A stretch of 64,000 bases of DNA from Bisporella sp. PMI_857 (taxonomy: Eukaryota; Ascomycota; Leotiomycetes; Helotiales; Helotiaceae): contig JAJSPD010000074.1 in NCBI GenBank assembly GCA_021307315.1, positions 1 to 64,000 of the forward strand, written 5' to 3'. Below the pieces are notes generated by a model. That model searched no databases, was not told the DNA's origin, and saw only the letters and a program-made list of their open reading frames with translations. The stretch's first letter is position 1, and the number at the start of each line of letters is the position of its first letter. A program made the translations under genes and the position numbers. Positions 47,610 to 58,491 of the stretch are shown piece after piece.

Positions 47610-48481
47610 GCCATCCGCATCATGTGTATGCAAACATAGATCTACAATGCCTCAATCCTCATCCAGCTATGTTTTTCTGATGTGTTATACAATCCTCCTC
47701 CAAGGCTCCGTTTACTGCCAATTTTGCCAAACCATCCACAACTACAAATTTCCCACGAAATCTAAACACTTTTACAAACTTAATTTCTTTGCACGGCTTC
47801 AGTTTGTTCATCAGCCTTGCATCCAGTCTCAGCCTCGGATGAGGCTCTATTTTTATACAAATGCCTCCACTATTTTCAAATGCAGAGTCAAGAGATCATG
47901 ATCGCGTGCCATTCTTGACTCAAGGACTTCGAGCCCTGTCCTGCCAAGTCTAACTTCCCCACCACACACCCCTTTGACGGAAGTCCTTTTCCTTCTCTCC
48001 CCCGCATCAACCCTTCTCGCTCACAGAGTGACTTGGTACGTTTCCGATGATCCGCGGATGGAGAACCTCGTGCCCTTCCTTCTCCAAGATGGGTGTGGAG
48101 ACGGCTGCGGCCAAGCTGGCGCTGTGGACATAGCTCGTGAGCATGGGATGGGCTTCGGCCGATTACCTGGACGGGTAGTGAGCGGCGGTAGCTATGTTCG
48201 GCACATCTTGTTTACCCGGATACTCATATCCCAAATCATGGGTGATGCGCGCCTTCAGCAACCACCATGATGGGGAGAGTCTGGGGAAGTGGAGCACATC
48301 TTCAACCTAATGAGTAAGTACCTCGCTATACACATGAAATCATCTGTATAAGCTTCTCTTCGTACGTTTTCAAAAATGTCACGACTCTCTTTGACGCTCT
48401 GAAAATAACCTTCTTTCTTTGATTTCCGTCTCTCTGCGTTGCGCCGGAATATACCACAGAAACAACACACAGTCTGATAAA
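47610..48481. promoter_or_regulatory. intergenic region upstream of the flavin monooxygenase
   Basis: About 870 bp with no convincing gene. A TCGGCCGA palindrome lies at 48155-48162, 320 bp upstream of the monooxygenase start. Confidence 0.4.
48155..48162. promoter_or_regulatory. TCGGCCGA palindrome, candidate Zn2Cys6 site
   Basis: The same octamer as upstream of the dioxygenase gene (7418-7425), again 300-450 bp before a start codon. Function is inferred from the CGG/CCG triplets. Confidence 0.3.
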
Positions 48482-50465
48482 ATGGCCCCTTCAGCAATGC
48501 CACCTGCAAATGGGGTGCCAGAACCAATGGGAATCAATATGAATGGCAATGGTACTGAGTACCCATCTTCTTCGTCAGATTCATACACAGTTCTCAAACA
48601 ATATCACTCCAAGCCATCAAAATTACGTGTTGCCAGCGTTGGAGCTGGTGCAAGTGGGCTATGCCTTGCATACAAGATGGAACGTATGCTAGAGGTAGGC
48701 TCATGGGAGCTGACGCTCTACGAGAAGAACCCTCACTTTGGTGGTACTTGGTATGAGAATACATATCCTGGTGTTGCTTGCGACATTCCCTCACACCTCT
48801 ACACATTCTCTTGGGATCCTAATCCTAATTGGAGCCATTACTTCGCTTATGGGCCAGAGATTCAGAAGTACTTTGAAGGTTTTGCGAAGCGACATCACAG
48901 CCAGCAGTACATGAAATTAAATACCAAGATCGTCGAAGGACGATGGAATGAGGAGGAGGGAACGTGGACAATCACTTTGGAGAACCAAGTAACAAAGGAA
49001 CTGTCAACTGATTGGTGCCATGTCCTTATCAACGGTAGTGGAATTCTGAATAACTGGAAGTGGCCAGATATTGAAGGGTTACATGACTTCAAGGGCCCAA
49101 AGACGCACTCCGCAAACTGGGACCATTCGATAGATTTCGAGGACAAGGCGATTGGTGTTATTGGAACAGGAAGTAGTTCTGTGCAGATCGTGCCAGCGTT
49201 GCAGAAGGCCGTTAAGAGCATGGAGGTTTTCATGCGAAGCTCTACGTGGATTAGTCCTCCATTTGGCGGTGGTATGTCAGCTGGTTCTAGTGTATATACG
49301 ATGATACTAACGGCTTTACAGGCGCTTTGAACGAACTTAGACAAGAGACAGATCCAGGAAATAGACAATACACTTTTACGGACGCAGACAAGAAGAAATT
49401 CAACGAAGACCCGGAGTACTTGTTGCAATTCCGAAAAAAGATCGAGGCAGAGATCAATTCGCTATTTGGCATGTATCAACAAGGCTCTGAAATGTCAAAC
49501 GCGTTCCGAGATATTATCACCAAGGAGATGAACCGTCGCATTGGGCCTGGTAATGAAGAATTAAAGAAATTCATCATCCCATCATGGTCACCAGGGTGCC
49601 GAAGAATCTCTCCTGGAGATGGCTATCTGGAGGCGTTGGTGAAGCCCAATGTGACTCCAGTATTTGGCGGAATCAAGAAGATTGTAGCGGAAGGCATCAT
49701 CACTGAAGATGGCGTAACTCATCCAATGGACGTATTGGTCTGTGCGACTGGATTTCAAGTAGCGTTCAAGCCTGCATTTAACCTTATAAACGGTGATGGC
49801 GTTAGCTTACATGACGACTGGGGATCTGGGGTAAACCTTTACTTAGGACTTTCAGCTCCACGATTTCCCAATTACTACACCATAGTTGTATGTCTTAAGT
49901 TCTTATCGGTGCTTAAACTAATGCTAATTAGACGCAGGGGCCAGGAGCAACGTGGTCTAGTGGAACTCTCCTCCCATCTATTGAAACCAGTATAGAGTAT
50001 GCAGTACAAATGATGTGCAAGATCCAAAAAGATAAAATCAAGTCCATCGATGTCAAACAAGAAGCTTTAGACGACATCTATGCTCATTTTGATGAGTTTC
50101 ACAAGACAACTGTTTGGCAGGAGGAATGTCGGTCGTGGTTCAAGGATGGCAAGGCCAAAAATCGCATCTATCTATGGCCTGGTTCGGTGAGTTGTTTTGC
50201 GTATATCCCAACTTTCTGAGCTCCAGTCTGCTGTGCAGCATGCCGGGTTTAGACGAAGTGTTTGGAGAATGTTAATATCTAGCAGACCATTCATTTCCTC
50301 AAAACAATCAAAGAACCTCGTTACGAGGACTACAATATCCGGTATCGATACAAGAACCGCTTTGCCTTCCTAGGCACTGGTGAGGTTAAAGCGAACCTCA
50401 CAAATGATATGCTCGGCCTCGCTCCCTATGTACGGAATAGTGACCACCCATGGTCAATTGATTAG
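48482..50465 (+). CDS. Baeyer-Villiger-type flavin monooxygenase
   Basis: Four exons (48482-49271, 49322-49887, 49938-50186, 50286-50465) give 594 residues. FAD binding: VGAGASG at about 53-59, after a Ser/Asn-rich N-terminus. HFGGTWYENTYPGVACD is the usual BVMO block. The fingerprint F-x-G-x3-H-x3-W is present as FKGPKTHSANWDH (about 203-215). NADPH binding: GVIGTGSSSVQIVP. LVCATGFQVAF and the C-terminal LWPGSTIHF block complete it. Family members insert oxygen next to a ketone to form esters or lactones, or oxygenate heteroatoms. The last three introns all close in phase. It is a probable tailoring enzyme. Confidence 0.93.
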
Positions 50466-51938
50466 ATGTGCTGGCTAGGTATTTAAGTGTGCCTAGCTTT
50501 AAGATCATGAAATCTTGACTCGGTTTGTGACGGGATATCCTCGGGACAGGCTGGGCAGATTGTCCGCGCCCAAATCTCCTGTCCCAGTGTTCAGGGGGTT
50601 TCTTGTATTTCAGCATTTTGAGCGTATTTCATTTCAGCCAGAAATGGTCGATCCACCCGAGTTCGGCATTTCTGTGGTGTCTGTAGTTCAAGCCATGATG
50701 ATCTATTAGTTGTCATTTATCTGACACTATTCGAGTCAGCGCTGTTGAGTCAACAATCTTTAATTGGGTTGGTTAAAGGAGAGCAGCAATTTCCCAGACT
50801 TTTGCCATCAGACACTTCATGAATAAGTGCCTATTTCCTGGCTCTCTTCTAATGGAAAGCGACGGGGTTAATGCGGCCCGTGGTTGTAAGCGTTGCTCGA
50901 GACGGGTTTCCAGGTTCTAGAGCCGGCGATAAGAGCTGGGGCGTTTGTGAAGAAGGGTCATAGGTCGTCTATTGGTGCCTTAGCTCTTTGTACCACCAAC
51001 CCACCTCATATTGAACGGATGATTCCGCGCTATATCGGCGATCTTTTTCTTCCGATGCCCAGGTATACCACATTTTATGCATTCGATTCAGCATATTGTG
51101 TCAGTGTTTGCTGAGCCAGAGATATCCGAGTAGATAAGAATGGACACAGTAGTGGGATTCTCCGACTATTCTCCAAGCTGGAGTACTGTAGATACTTAAA
51201 AGTGGGAGAGCTCCCCGCGTCCCCACAAACCCCGCCCCCAAAAAGTACTTAGTGCAAGCGATGTCAAGAAGCCAGTGAATGATGCTGCTCGAATGTTTCG
51301 GAGGGAAGCCGAAGCTTCGATCCTCTTTGAGGGGGCCCTGCATGTGGCAACCAACGATGCGACCGTATTTCAGTGAGAGAGATGCTACTTCTTAAACCTT
51401 TCGAGTCAAACTATATGCATGATCCTGGCAGCGCGAGTCAAGTGGGTCACCAGCTGCATACTGCTCCATCGAACCCGCCTCATTTAAGTTCACTAACTAC
51501 TCACGATGATGCAGACAAAAACTCTTCGTCAGCACGCTAGTAAGCTCATGTTGGGGTCCTGGGATCAAACTCAAGCACGGCGATTGGATACATCGACTGG
51601 TGGAGCTCACTGGTTCTGGGTCTGCAGGAGGATCTGGGGGAATAGCTATACATTTCATGGCCAAGCATACTAATCCCGCAAGCTGGATCTATGTCTGTGC
51701 ATATCTCCTGCTTTTGGTAAAGTTGGCATTTTCAGGCTGGGGAAGCGGTTTTCTAGTCCCAAGCCATCAACCTTGTGCAACGCAACCATAAAAAATCTTC
51801 TTAAGAACTTGCCGTAGGGGAAGCCGTCCCCGCCTAATACTTTATCCCACTTGTAACCAAAATACATAGGTTCTATACATACCGATCAGAGCCAACATAC
51901 AAGTTATTCTTAAACAAAGAAGTGATAGGCAAACGTCC
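50466..51938. other. gene-poor region before regulator 2
   Basis: About 1.47 kb with only short chance frames. A TCGGCGA half-site occurs near 51037. The promoter of regulator 2 is expected at the right end. Confidence 0.4.
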
Positions 51939-54656
51939 ATGCGTATCAATAGTCTGTTTGAGCACGACGCGTCGATGAAGAGGCACATGGCGGAAAGCTT
52001 AAATTCCAGCTCAACTCTCATGACAAGCAGCAGCATGAACTTTTCGACCACGGAAGCGGTAGCTGAGAATGCTCCTCCAACCAAAGCTCCAAGCAAGGAA
52101 AAGAGCGAGAAGAATCGCCACAGAGCAAGTATAGCTTGTGCCTCTTGCCGTGATCGAAGGATTAGGGTATGTGGATTCTCGGATCTTGCGGAATAGAGAG
52201 AATGGGACTAATATGCATAAAAGTGCGTGGTACCACCTGGAGAACGAGACTGCACTTCTTGCAAACGATCGAAAACGGAGTGTATCATTAAAAATGATGA
52301 TGAGCGGAGGAGGTAGGTGATTTGACTTCTGTCGATGGATTTCACTCACAGGTTTAGGCCAATTTCAAAAGCATATATGTCGTCTCTTACAGATCGAGTA
52401 GCTTTGCTTGAAAGCATGCTCGCTGAGAATGGGAAGGAAATTCCACCTGCGAATTATCCTCCCAAAACAAGAGCAGAGGCTGTAGCATCGCAAGCAAATA
52501 CAGATTCCTCCCAAAGCCAAAGCCAGTTTACATCAGCGCAAGCGAGCACCACACCAAGAAGTATGCATGATGGTTCCACAGATGGTGACAACGGGTACCA
52601 AGACAACAACTTGTCAAATAGCCTCTCGGAAAACGCACACCCTCGGCCGAGGATCACCCCTTCAAAGAAGGAGGGTTTGGTTTCTATGTTACTCTCTACT
52701 CGTGGCCACTTGAGTTTTGATCAACTGAGTGGAAGATTGCGGTTCTTTGGCCCAACCTCAAATTGCCATATTTATGCGGAGGGCAACGGAGTTGTAGACC
52801 AGCGCGAACTGCCAGAGCAAGTCCGGCGCACAGAACGTATAATTCGTTCACTATCAATAGAAACACACGACTACCTTATGAATCTTTTCTGGGAGCACTA
52901 CAATACAGTTCTTCAAATTGTGCATAAAGAAGCCTTTAACGAAGATCTAAGAAACTCGAACAACAAATATTACTCTGGCTTTTTACATATTTCAATCCTG
53001 GCAATGGGTTATAGATTCGCAGATTTGAGCAGAGAGGATATGAAAATGATAACTCTGGGTAATCGCGAATGTACGTTACATCGTGAGGCGAAGTATATGG
53101 TAGACTCGGAGTTAGAGCGCCCCGGTGGAATGCCTTCCGTGCAGGCATTTCTGATATTGGGAGATTTGGAGTGTGGAGTGGGACGAGACAACGTGGGATG
53201 GATGTATGCTGGAATGGCCAATAGGCTATGTTTCGATTTGGGACTACATTTGGACTGCAGGAATGATGGCCTCCCCGAGCGAGAAGTGCAGATCAGGCAA
53301 ATGACTTTGTTTGCATGTGTCATTTATGATAAGTATGTGCGTTCAATAGTCTGTAATTCCTTCAGGCTAATTTCTTCTAGGTATTGGGCTCTTTTTTTAG
53401 GTCGACCTACCGGTATCAAAAGTTCGGATTTAGAGATGTATAGATTATCGAAGCAGTTCGCAAGTCTGTCAGCCTGTAAACCAGCGGGTATTCAAAAGAG
53501 CCTGGAGACACAAATTTATGAAGAATTGTTGGATTTAATGGAGCTTGCAGGAAAGATCGCGGAAATCCGGGATCCAGGAGTAGAACAATCTATTCAAGAC
53601 GATGACAAAGCAGACAGCGCTTACCTATATGTCATGAACCTAGATCGGCAACTCCAGACCTGGTATCGTCGACTTCCAGACAATCTTGTCTGGAAGCCAG
53701 CAAACATTCAAACCGCCCCATTCTCCTTCTTTCTCCTTCACCAACAATACCACTGCAGCCTAATACTCCTCCACCGGCCATGGGCACGGTACCAAGACCC
53801 AACACCTCCTAGTTCAGATGACGGGCAAGAAGAAGATGCTTATATAAATACCCATAACAATCACAGCTTCATGTCTCGATCCATCTGCACACGGCAGGCT
53901 ATCCGCGTAGCCCGAATCTTCTGGCATCATAGGCAACGCTTCGATACGCGACAAATATTCTGCACAGGTATGCAGCATGCTGGAACCGCAGCCACGGCTC
54001 TCATCGCAGCGCTGGCATTCATCAAGAACCCTAACGATCGCAAGAACAACCTCCAATATCTCGAATGCCTAGCAGGCGCGCTACACGACATGAGCTCTAC
54101 CTACCAGCCCGCGCAAAGCATGTCGAGTATACTCCAAGCGGTAATGATCGAGCTGCAAAACGCATCCGCAAAGACCCCACCACCTGATTTCGGGGTAGGA
54201 AGATTTCTAGGCGAGAGTTCCAGCTTGCCAATGAGAAGAGATAGTAATGCGATTGACGACGAGGAGATACGGACCTTTAAGAAACGGCAACTATCAAGAT
54301 CCTCCACGAGACCAAGTATGCCAGGTATAGAATTCAATGAAACCCCGAAAAGCACCTCCGTCTCCCTCTCTACAAACAATTTCTCATTCGCGGACTCAAA
54401 CGACACTGAACCCCGAGACGGCTACGTAATGATAACTCCTCGCTCCGAGCGCGCCGCATGGCCGAACCTCACCTCGGATCTCAACGCTCTCGACTATCCA
54501 ATGCATTTCTCAAACGTAGGCATGCCATGGATGGGGCAAGATTTATGCGGCGAATATGGCGGTACGGATATGGATGTGCTAGTTGGAGGTGGAGGTCAGA
54601 ATGGAGTGGGCCAAACTGTGGGAGGGAATAAAGAGCTGGATTTCTTTCAGTTCTAG
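51939..54656 (+). CDS. Zn2Cys6 transcription factor with fungal-specific TF domain (regulator 2)
   Basis: Four exons (51939-52166, 52224-52312, 52352-53332, 53381-54656) give 857 residues. The zinc cluster is at residues 67-96 (CASCRDRRIRC and CTSCKRSKTEC; Cys 67, 70, 77, 86, 89, 96) and spans the first intron. A short coiled-coil-like stretch (SLTDRVALLESMLAENG) follows. The central PF04082-type domain includes HYNTVLQIVHKEAFNED, GMANRLCFDLGLHLD and the YDKYWALFLGRPTGIKSSDLE motif, the last restored by a 48-nt intron. The C-terminus is long and Ser-rich. The start is uncertain: in-frame ATGs at 51975 and 51987 are alternatives. This is an XlnR-like architecture rather than AflR-like. It may regulate the cluster or carbon metabolism. 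Confidence 0.88.
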
Positions 54657-56645
54657 CAAAGAAATTGGGCGGAGGAACGGACCTCCGGGAAGGGGAGACA
54701 AAGTGAGATGGGCTGGTTGATGCCTGGATGTAAGCTAATGGGGATTGTACTTAAGGAGACGGGTGATCCGATGAGGGCAGTCTCGGAGAGCCAAGCAGAG
54801 GGAGATGGATTGATTGATCCTTTACTGAGGGGGTTATGATTATGATTGCTTTCTTGAAAGAATTCAAATGGTGTTTTGGATTGGGATTGGGATGAAATAG
54901 TAGGTATGAAACTAGGTTTGGGATGGGCTGGAACTAGCAATCCTGTGGGTTTTTAGTGTGTTTTTAGTGTGTTTTTAGAAGAATATGCTACTCGTTATTT
55001 TTCAAGCTATATCTTTTGCCTTGCTTCATTTGACTAAGTGATGTTGTTTATAGATGTGTTGTCCACTGTAATTGGCAGATAAAAGGTAATTAGTGGTGTA
55101 TTCTTGGTTCGTTATGCATTCAGCTACCCATGAAGCTAACCCATATTGACTGACACCACTCTATATCGACCCTTAACGCCAACCCTTCATGCTAACCCCT
55201 CAAGCTAACCTACGTAGCTAACCGCAGCTTGTGAATTCTATTCCTTTACTCAAGGATTGGAAAGGAGATGGCCATATAACACAAATATTGTTGTGAAAGA
55301 CAAACTTTAGTTGAATGATATTAAAACACAAAATGACAAAAATAATCTTTGAGAATGCATATTTTTCAGTATCCTCATCAGTTGGCCAAGTGATTGCCTT
55401 GAACATATAATATCTTTCGCAGAATTGGACATAAGACATGCTATATCCTTTCAACTATTGACGTTTCCACTTAATCTCTGGTGAGGTAAATCTCATCTTT
55501 GATTTAATGCAAAATAATCCCAACGTCCATGCTTCATACTTTAGTGATATGGAAAGTAGTTGCAAAATCTTCTAGAAGCTGAAGCAATACCTAAGCATTG
55601 GAGCAATACATGCAAACTGAATGTTCTGGAATTTAAACATTGAAATAATTGCTGCAGACAACACGAATCATAAATTCCTCGCCTCATGTAAAAAAAAAAA
55701 AGATCAGGGGGAATTCGTCTCAGTCGTTATATGGTTTCGCCAAGAAGCGTTTACTCTATTGAATTGACAACGCATTACCTCATGCTCGACCAAGATTGCA
55801 TGATCAAGAGTACCTACTCCCTCAACACCTCTAGGACATAAAACCCAGTTCGGCGCATGTCCAAAGTGGGGGTCGTCAATAATGGTCTTGGCTATGGAGG
55901 GAATTAGCAAAGCTTTTTTTATCAGATGTCGGGATCTAATCAGATTGATCAGATAATCTAATCAGATCTCCACATAAGGAGTAGAAATGACGACGCATCT
56001 TAAAGCTCCTGCCTTTCTCGTCATCCCAAGCCTTTGTACCGGAGGATTCTACAAGTTATAAAGCCGTTACTCGCCCCCTAGTCAAACGCCATGCTTTTCC
56101 CTCCGTCTTGTGTAGGCTTGGTCTTTGGCCATCTACCGATCTGCCAAGCTGAGCTTGCATCTCGGGCTCAAAATTGCCTCATACGCAGCTCCTTTTTTAT
56201 GACTGACTGCGGATCCTCTCCTTAATCAGGTCAATCAGATAAGCCTACCTGAGTCGACCCTGGGAAGATTCATACCATCGGCTGACGTTCTTTCTCCCAA
56301 GGCGAAAATGCTTCGCTCGAGAACTGGGACAAGTCAGGCTGAAGGATAGGCCGCCAAGTACCAAGGAGCTTTCTTCGACCGATATTCTCCAATAACAGAA
56401 GAGCTGTTATAGGCTCGGCGCATTTTTGGTGTCCTAACGGCTCATACCCTAGTACCGCAATAAAATCGAAGAGCCAATGCGTTTGCAGTTGGGCATCCGA
56501 CAGCGGATTGATTCGATTGACATTTTTTTTAAAAAAAAAAAGAAAAGAAAAAAAATTGTAGCTAAAAACTTGACTACCCCAAGAGTATTTATCATTTCCA
56601 GGTCTTATTTCCAAGCTCGGGTATTGACTATTTCAGCAAAAGACA
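54657..56645. other. 2-kb intergenic region with short repeats
   Basis: No gene is recognised. It has a tandem TTTTTAGTGTG repeat (about 54952-54977) and several scattered GCTAACC units (about 55130-55225). Two minus-strand open frames (55704-55910 and 56270-56614) have protein-like stretches, but neither has a recognisable domain or clear exon structure. Confidence 0.35.
54952..54977. repeat. 11-bp tandem repeat, about 2.5 copies
   Basis: Consecutive TTTTTAGTGTG units downstream of regulator 2, possibly in its 3' untranslated region. Confidence 0.55.
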
Positions 56646-58026
56646 ATGGCAGATTTACAGCCAACGCTCTATGGCCTTGCAGCTCAAATCACTGAGCTCA
56701 CAGCGGGCTTTACAAAATTTCTACATGAAAGTCATATTGCGCAACCAACTTTCGCAGCTAGCAGTCCTGTGAGCTATGGAGATAAGTTATCAGCAGAAGC
56801 GTTCATGATTCGATCGAAATTATTAGACGCCTTGAACGATCTGTCAATTCTGATCCAGGGCCCAACAGAGAGCATATTTAACTATGTTCATTGTGTCATG
56901 CCAGATGCGGCATGCTTGAATACCTTGAATCATTTCAAAGTCTGGAACGCTGTGCCATTAGAAGGAACTGCTTCATATAAGGAGATCGCGGAGCGAATAT
57001 CTCTTCCAGAGGAGGTAGCGAAGCGGCTTCTGCAACATGCTTTTAACCTACGCATCTTCACTGAGACGGCATCTGGGGTGGCGCATACGTCGCGATCAGT
57101 TGCGCTTGCCAAGCAAGCCGGTTTGAGCTCCTTGGTTTCCTCAGTTTTGGACACTTCGAGCACACCTCTGATGGTTTTGAATCATGCACTTGAAAAGTAT
57201 ACCAAAGGAAACCCGGAACTGACGAAAGAGATAAGTGAGACTTCATTCGCATTGGTTCATGCTGGAAAGTACCGTAATTCCTGGGATTATCTGGAGCATG
57301 ATGGTGAAGGAGAGAAACGTGGCTGGCGGCAAAAGGAATTCGTTCAGTTCATGGAGTTTCTGAATAGTATTTTCCGACTTGAGGGCATAATATTGGATTG
57401 CTATGACTGGAAATCTGCAGGAAAGGCAACAGTAGTGGATGTAAGTATGTATGATCTAGAATATTTGATTATCTAACATCAGGCAGGTTGGCGGCTCGGC
57501 AGGGCACGACTCCATTTTACTCGCAAGAAAGTTTCCCGACCTGAAATTTGTGGTCCAGGATATGCCAAAAGTCAAGCCTATCTTTGACGAGAATCTACCT
57601 ACTGACGTAAAAGAACAAGTTTCATTCGTCGAGCACGACCTTTTCGAGCCACAATCTACCCAGGCTGACTTTTATATACTCAAACTTATTCTCCACGATT
57701 ATCCAGAGCCAGCAGCTGTCAATATTCTGCGTAATTTGGTGCCAGCACTGAAGACTGGAAGCCGAGTTATCCTGATCGAATATATTGGAAAAGTGGAAGA
57801 TGGCACAGAGAAGAAAGAGGAAGGGCCGCCTATGCCCAGATCAATTCAGCAGTATGGCACGGCTACTGACTTGAGAATGATGGCGCTATTCAATGCTAGC
57901 GAGCGGTCAGCTGATGCATATAGGAACATCTTCAAGTTGGCAGATGAGCGATTTGACGTTGTTCAGGTTAACTGGAATCCATTGACGTTCTTTGCCGTCA
58001 TTGAAGCGGTATGGAAGGGCGAATGA
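56646..58026 (+). CDS. SAM-dependent O-methyltransferase (fungal class II type)
   Basis: Two exons (56646-57440, 57487-58026) give 444 residues. An N-terminal winged-helix dimerisation region (FNYVHCVMPDAACLNTLNHFKVWNAVP) is followed by the Rossmann SAM site VVDVGGSAGHDS, which the single intron interrupts. The catalytic His is in LILHDYPEPAAVNILRNLVPAL, and a PIxFF-like terminal block (NPLTFFAVIEAVW) closes the protein. Such enzymes methylate phenolic, enolic or carboxylic hydroxyls of fungal metabolites (AflP/OmtA-like fold). It is the last tailoring-type gene before the housekeeping gene TRM1, so it probably marks the right border of the locus. Confidence 0.92.
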
Positions 58027-58491
58027 ATGGAATTTAAACCTAGTGATACCCTTCAAAAAAATTAAAAAATTGTAGCAAGTGACTTTAAAGTCTCTACGTG
58101 TAAGGAATTATCTACCTGCGAAAGTTTAGCAAATATGTATCATGATCTCCTGGTTGGACAGGTGAAGTTTGTCCATTGAAGCTTGGCCTAGTCATTGCGA
58201 TTTCACGCAACCATCAACATCGCTTGCCAGTAATGAAACAATACCATCCGTATATTCCCAAAAGTGAGCCTTTTCATCTATGTGGAATAGAAGCAGCAGG
58301 CGGTAACAACTTATGCTCTCTTGGCGGATCAATGCTCTCGGAATTTAATCGCCGGCCCGGTGATTTCGGATACGTTGTTAGGGATAGCCGAGTCCAATAT
58401 TTAGCGAATGACAGTGGATCCACCAAAAAAAGGTCCGTCCTAGCCTCTGCAAATTATTACCAGTCATGAGCACATGCTTCACTCGCCTTGA
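58027..58491. other. intergenic region between the O-methyltransferase and TRM1
   Basis: 465 bp with no gene seen. It contains the 3' region of the methyltransferase and the TRM1 promoter. Confidence 0.5.

Noticed and set aside
55704..56614. Two minus-strand frames with protein-like stretches
   Set aside because: No family recognised, no start or splice structure that extends them; mentioned only in the intergenic entry.
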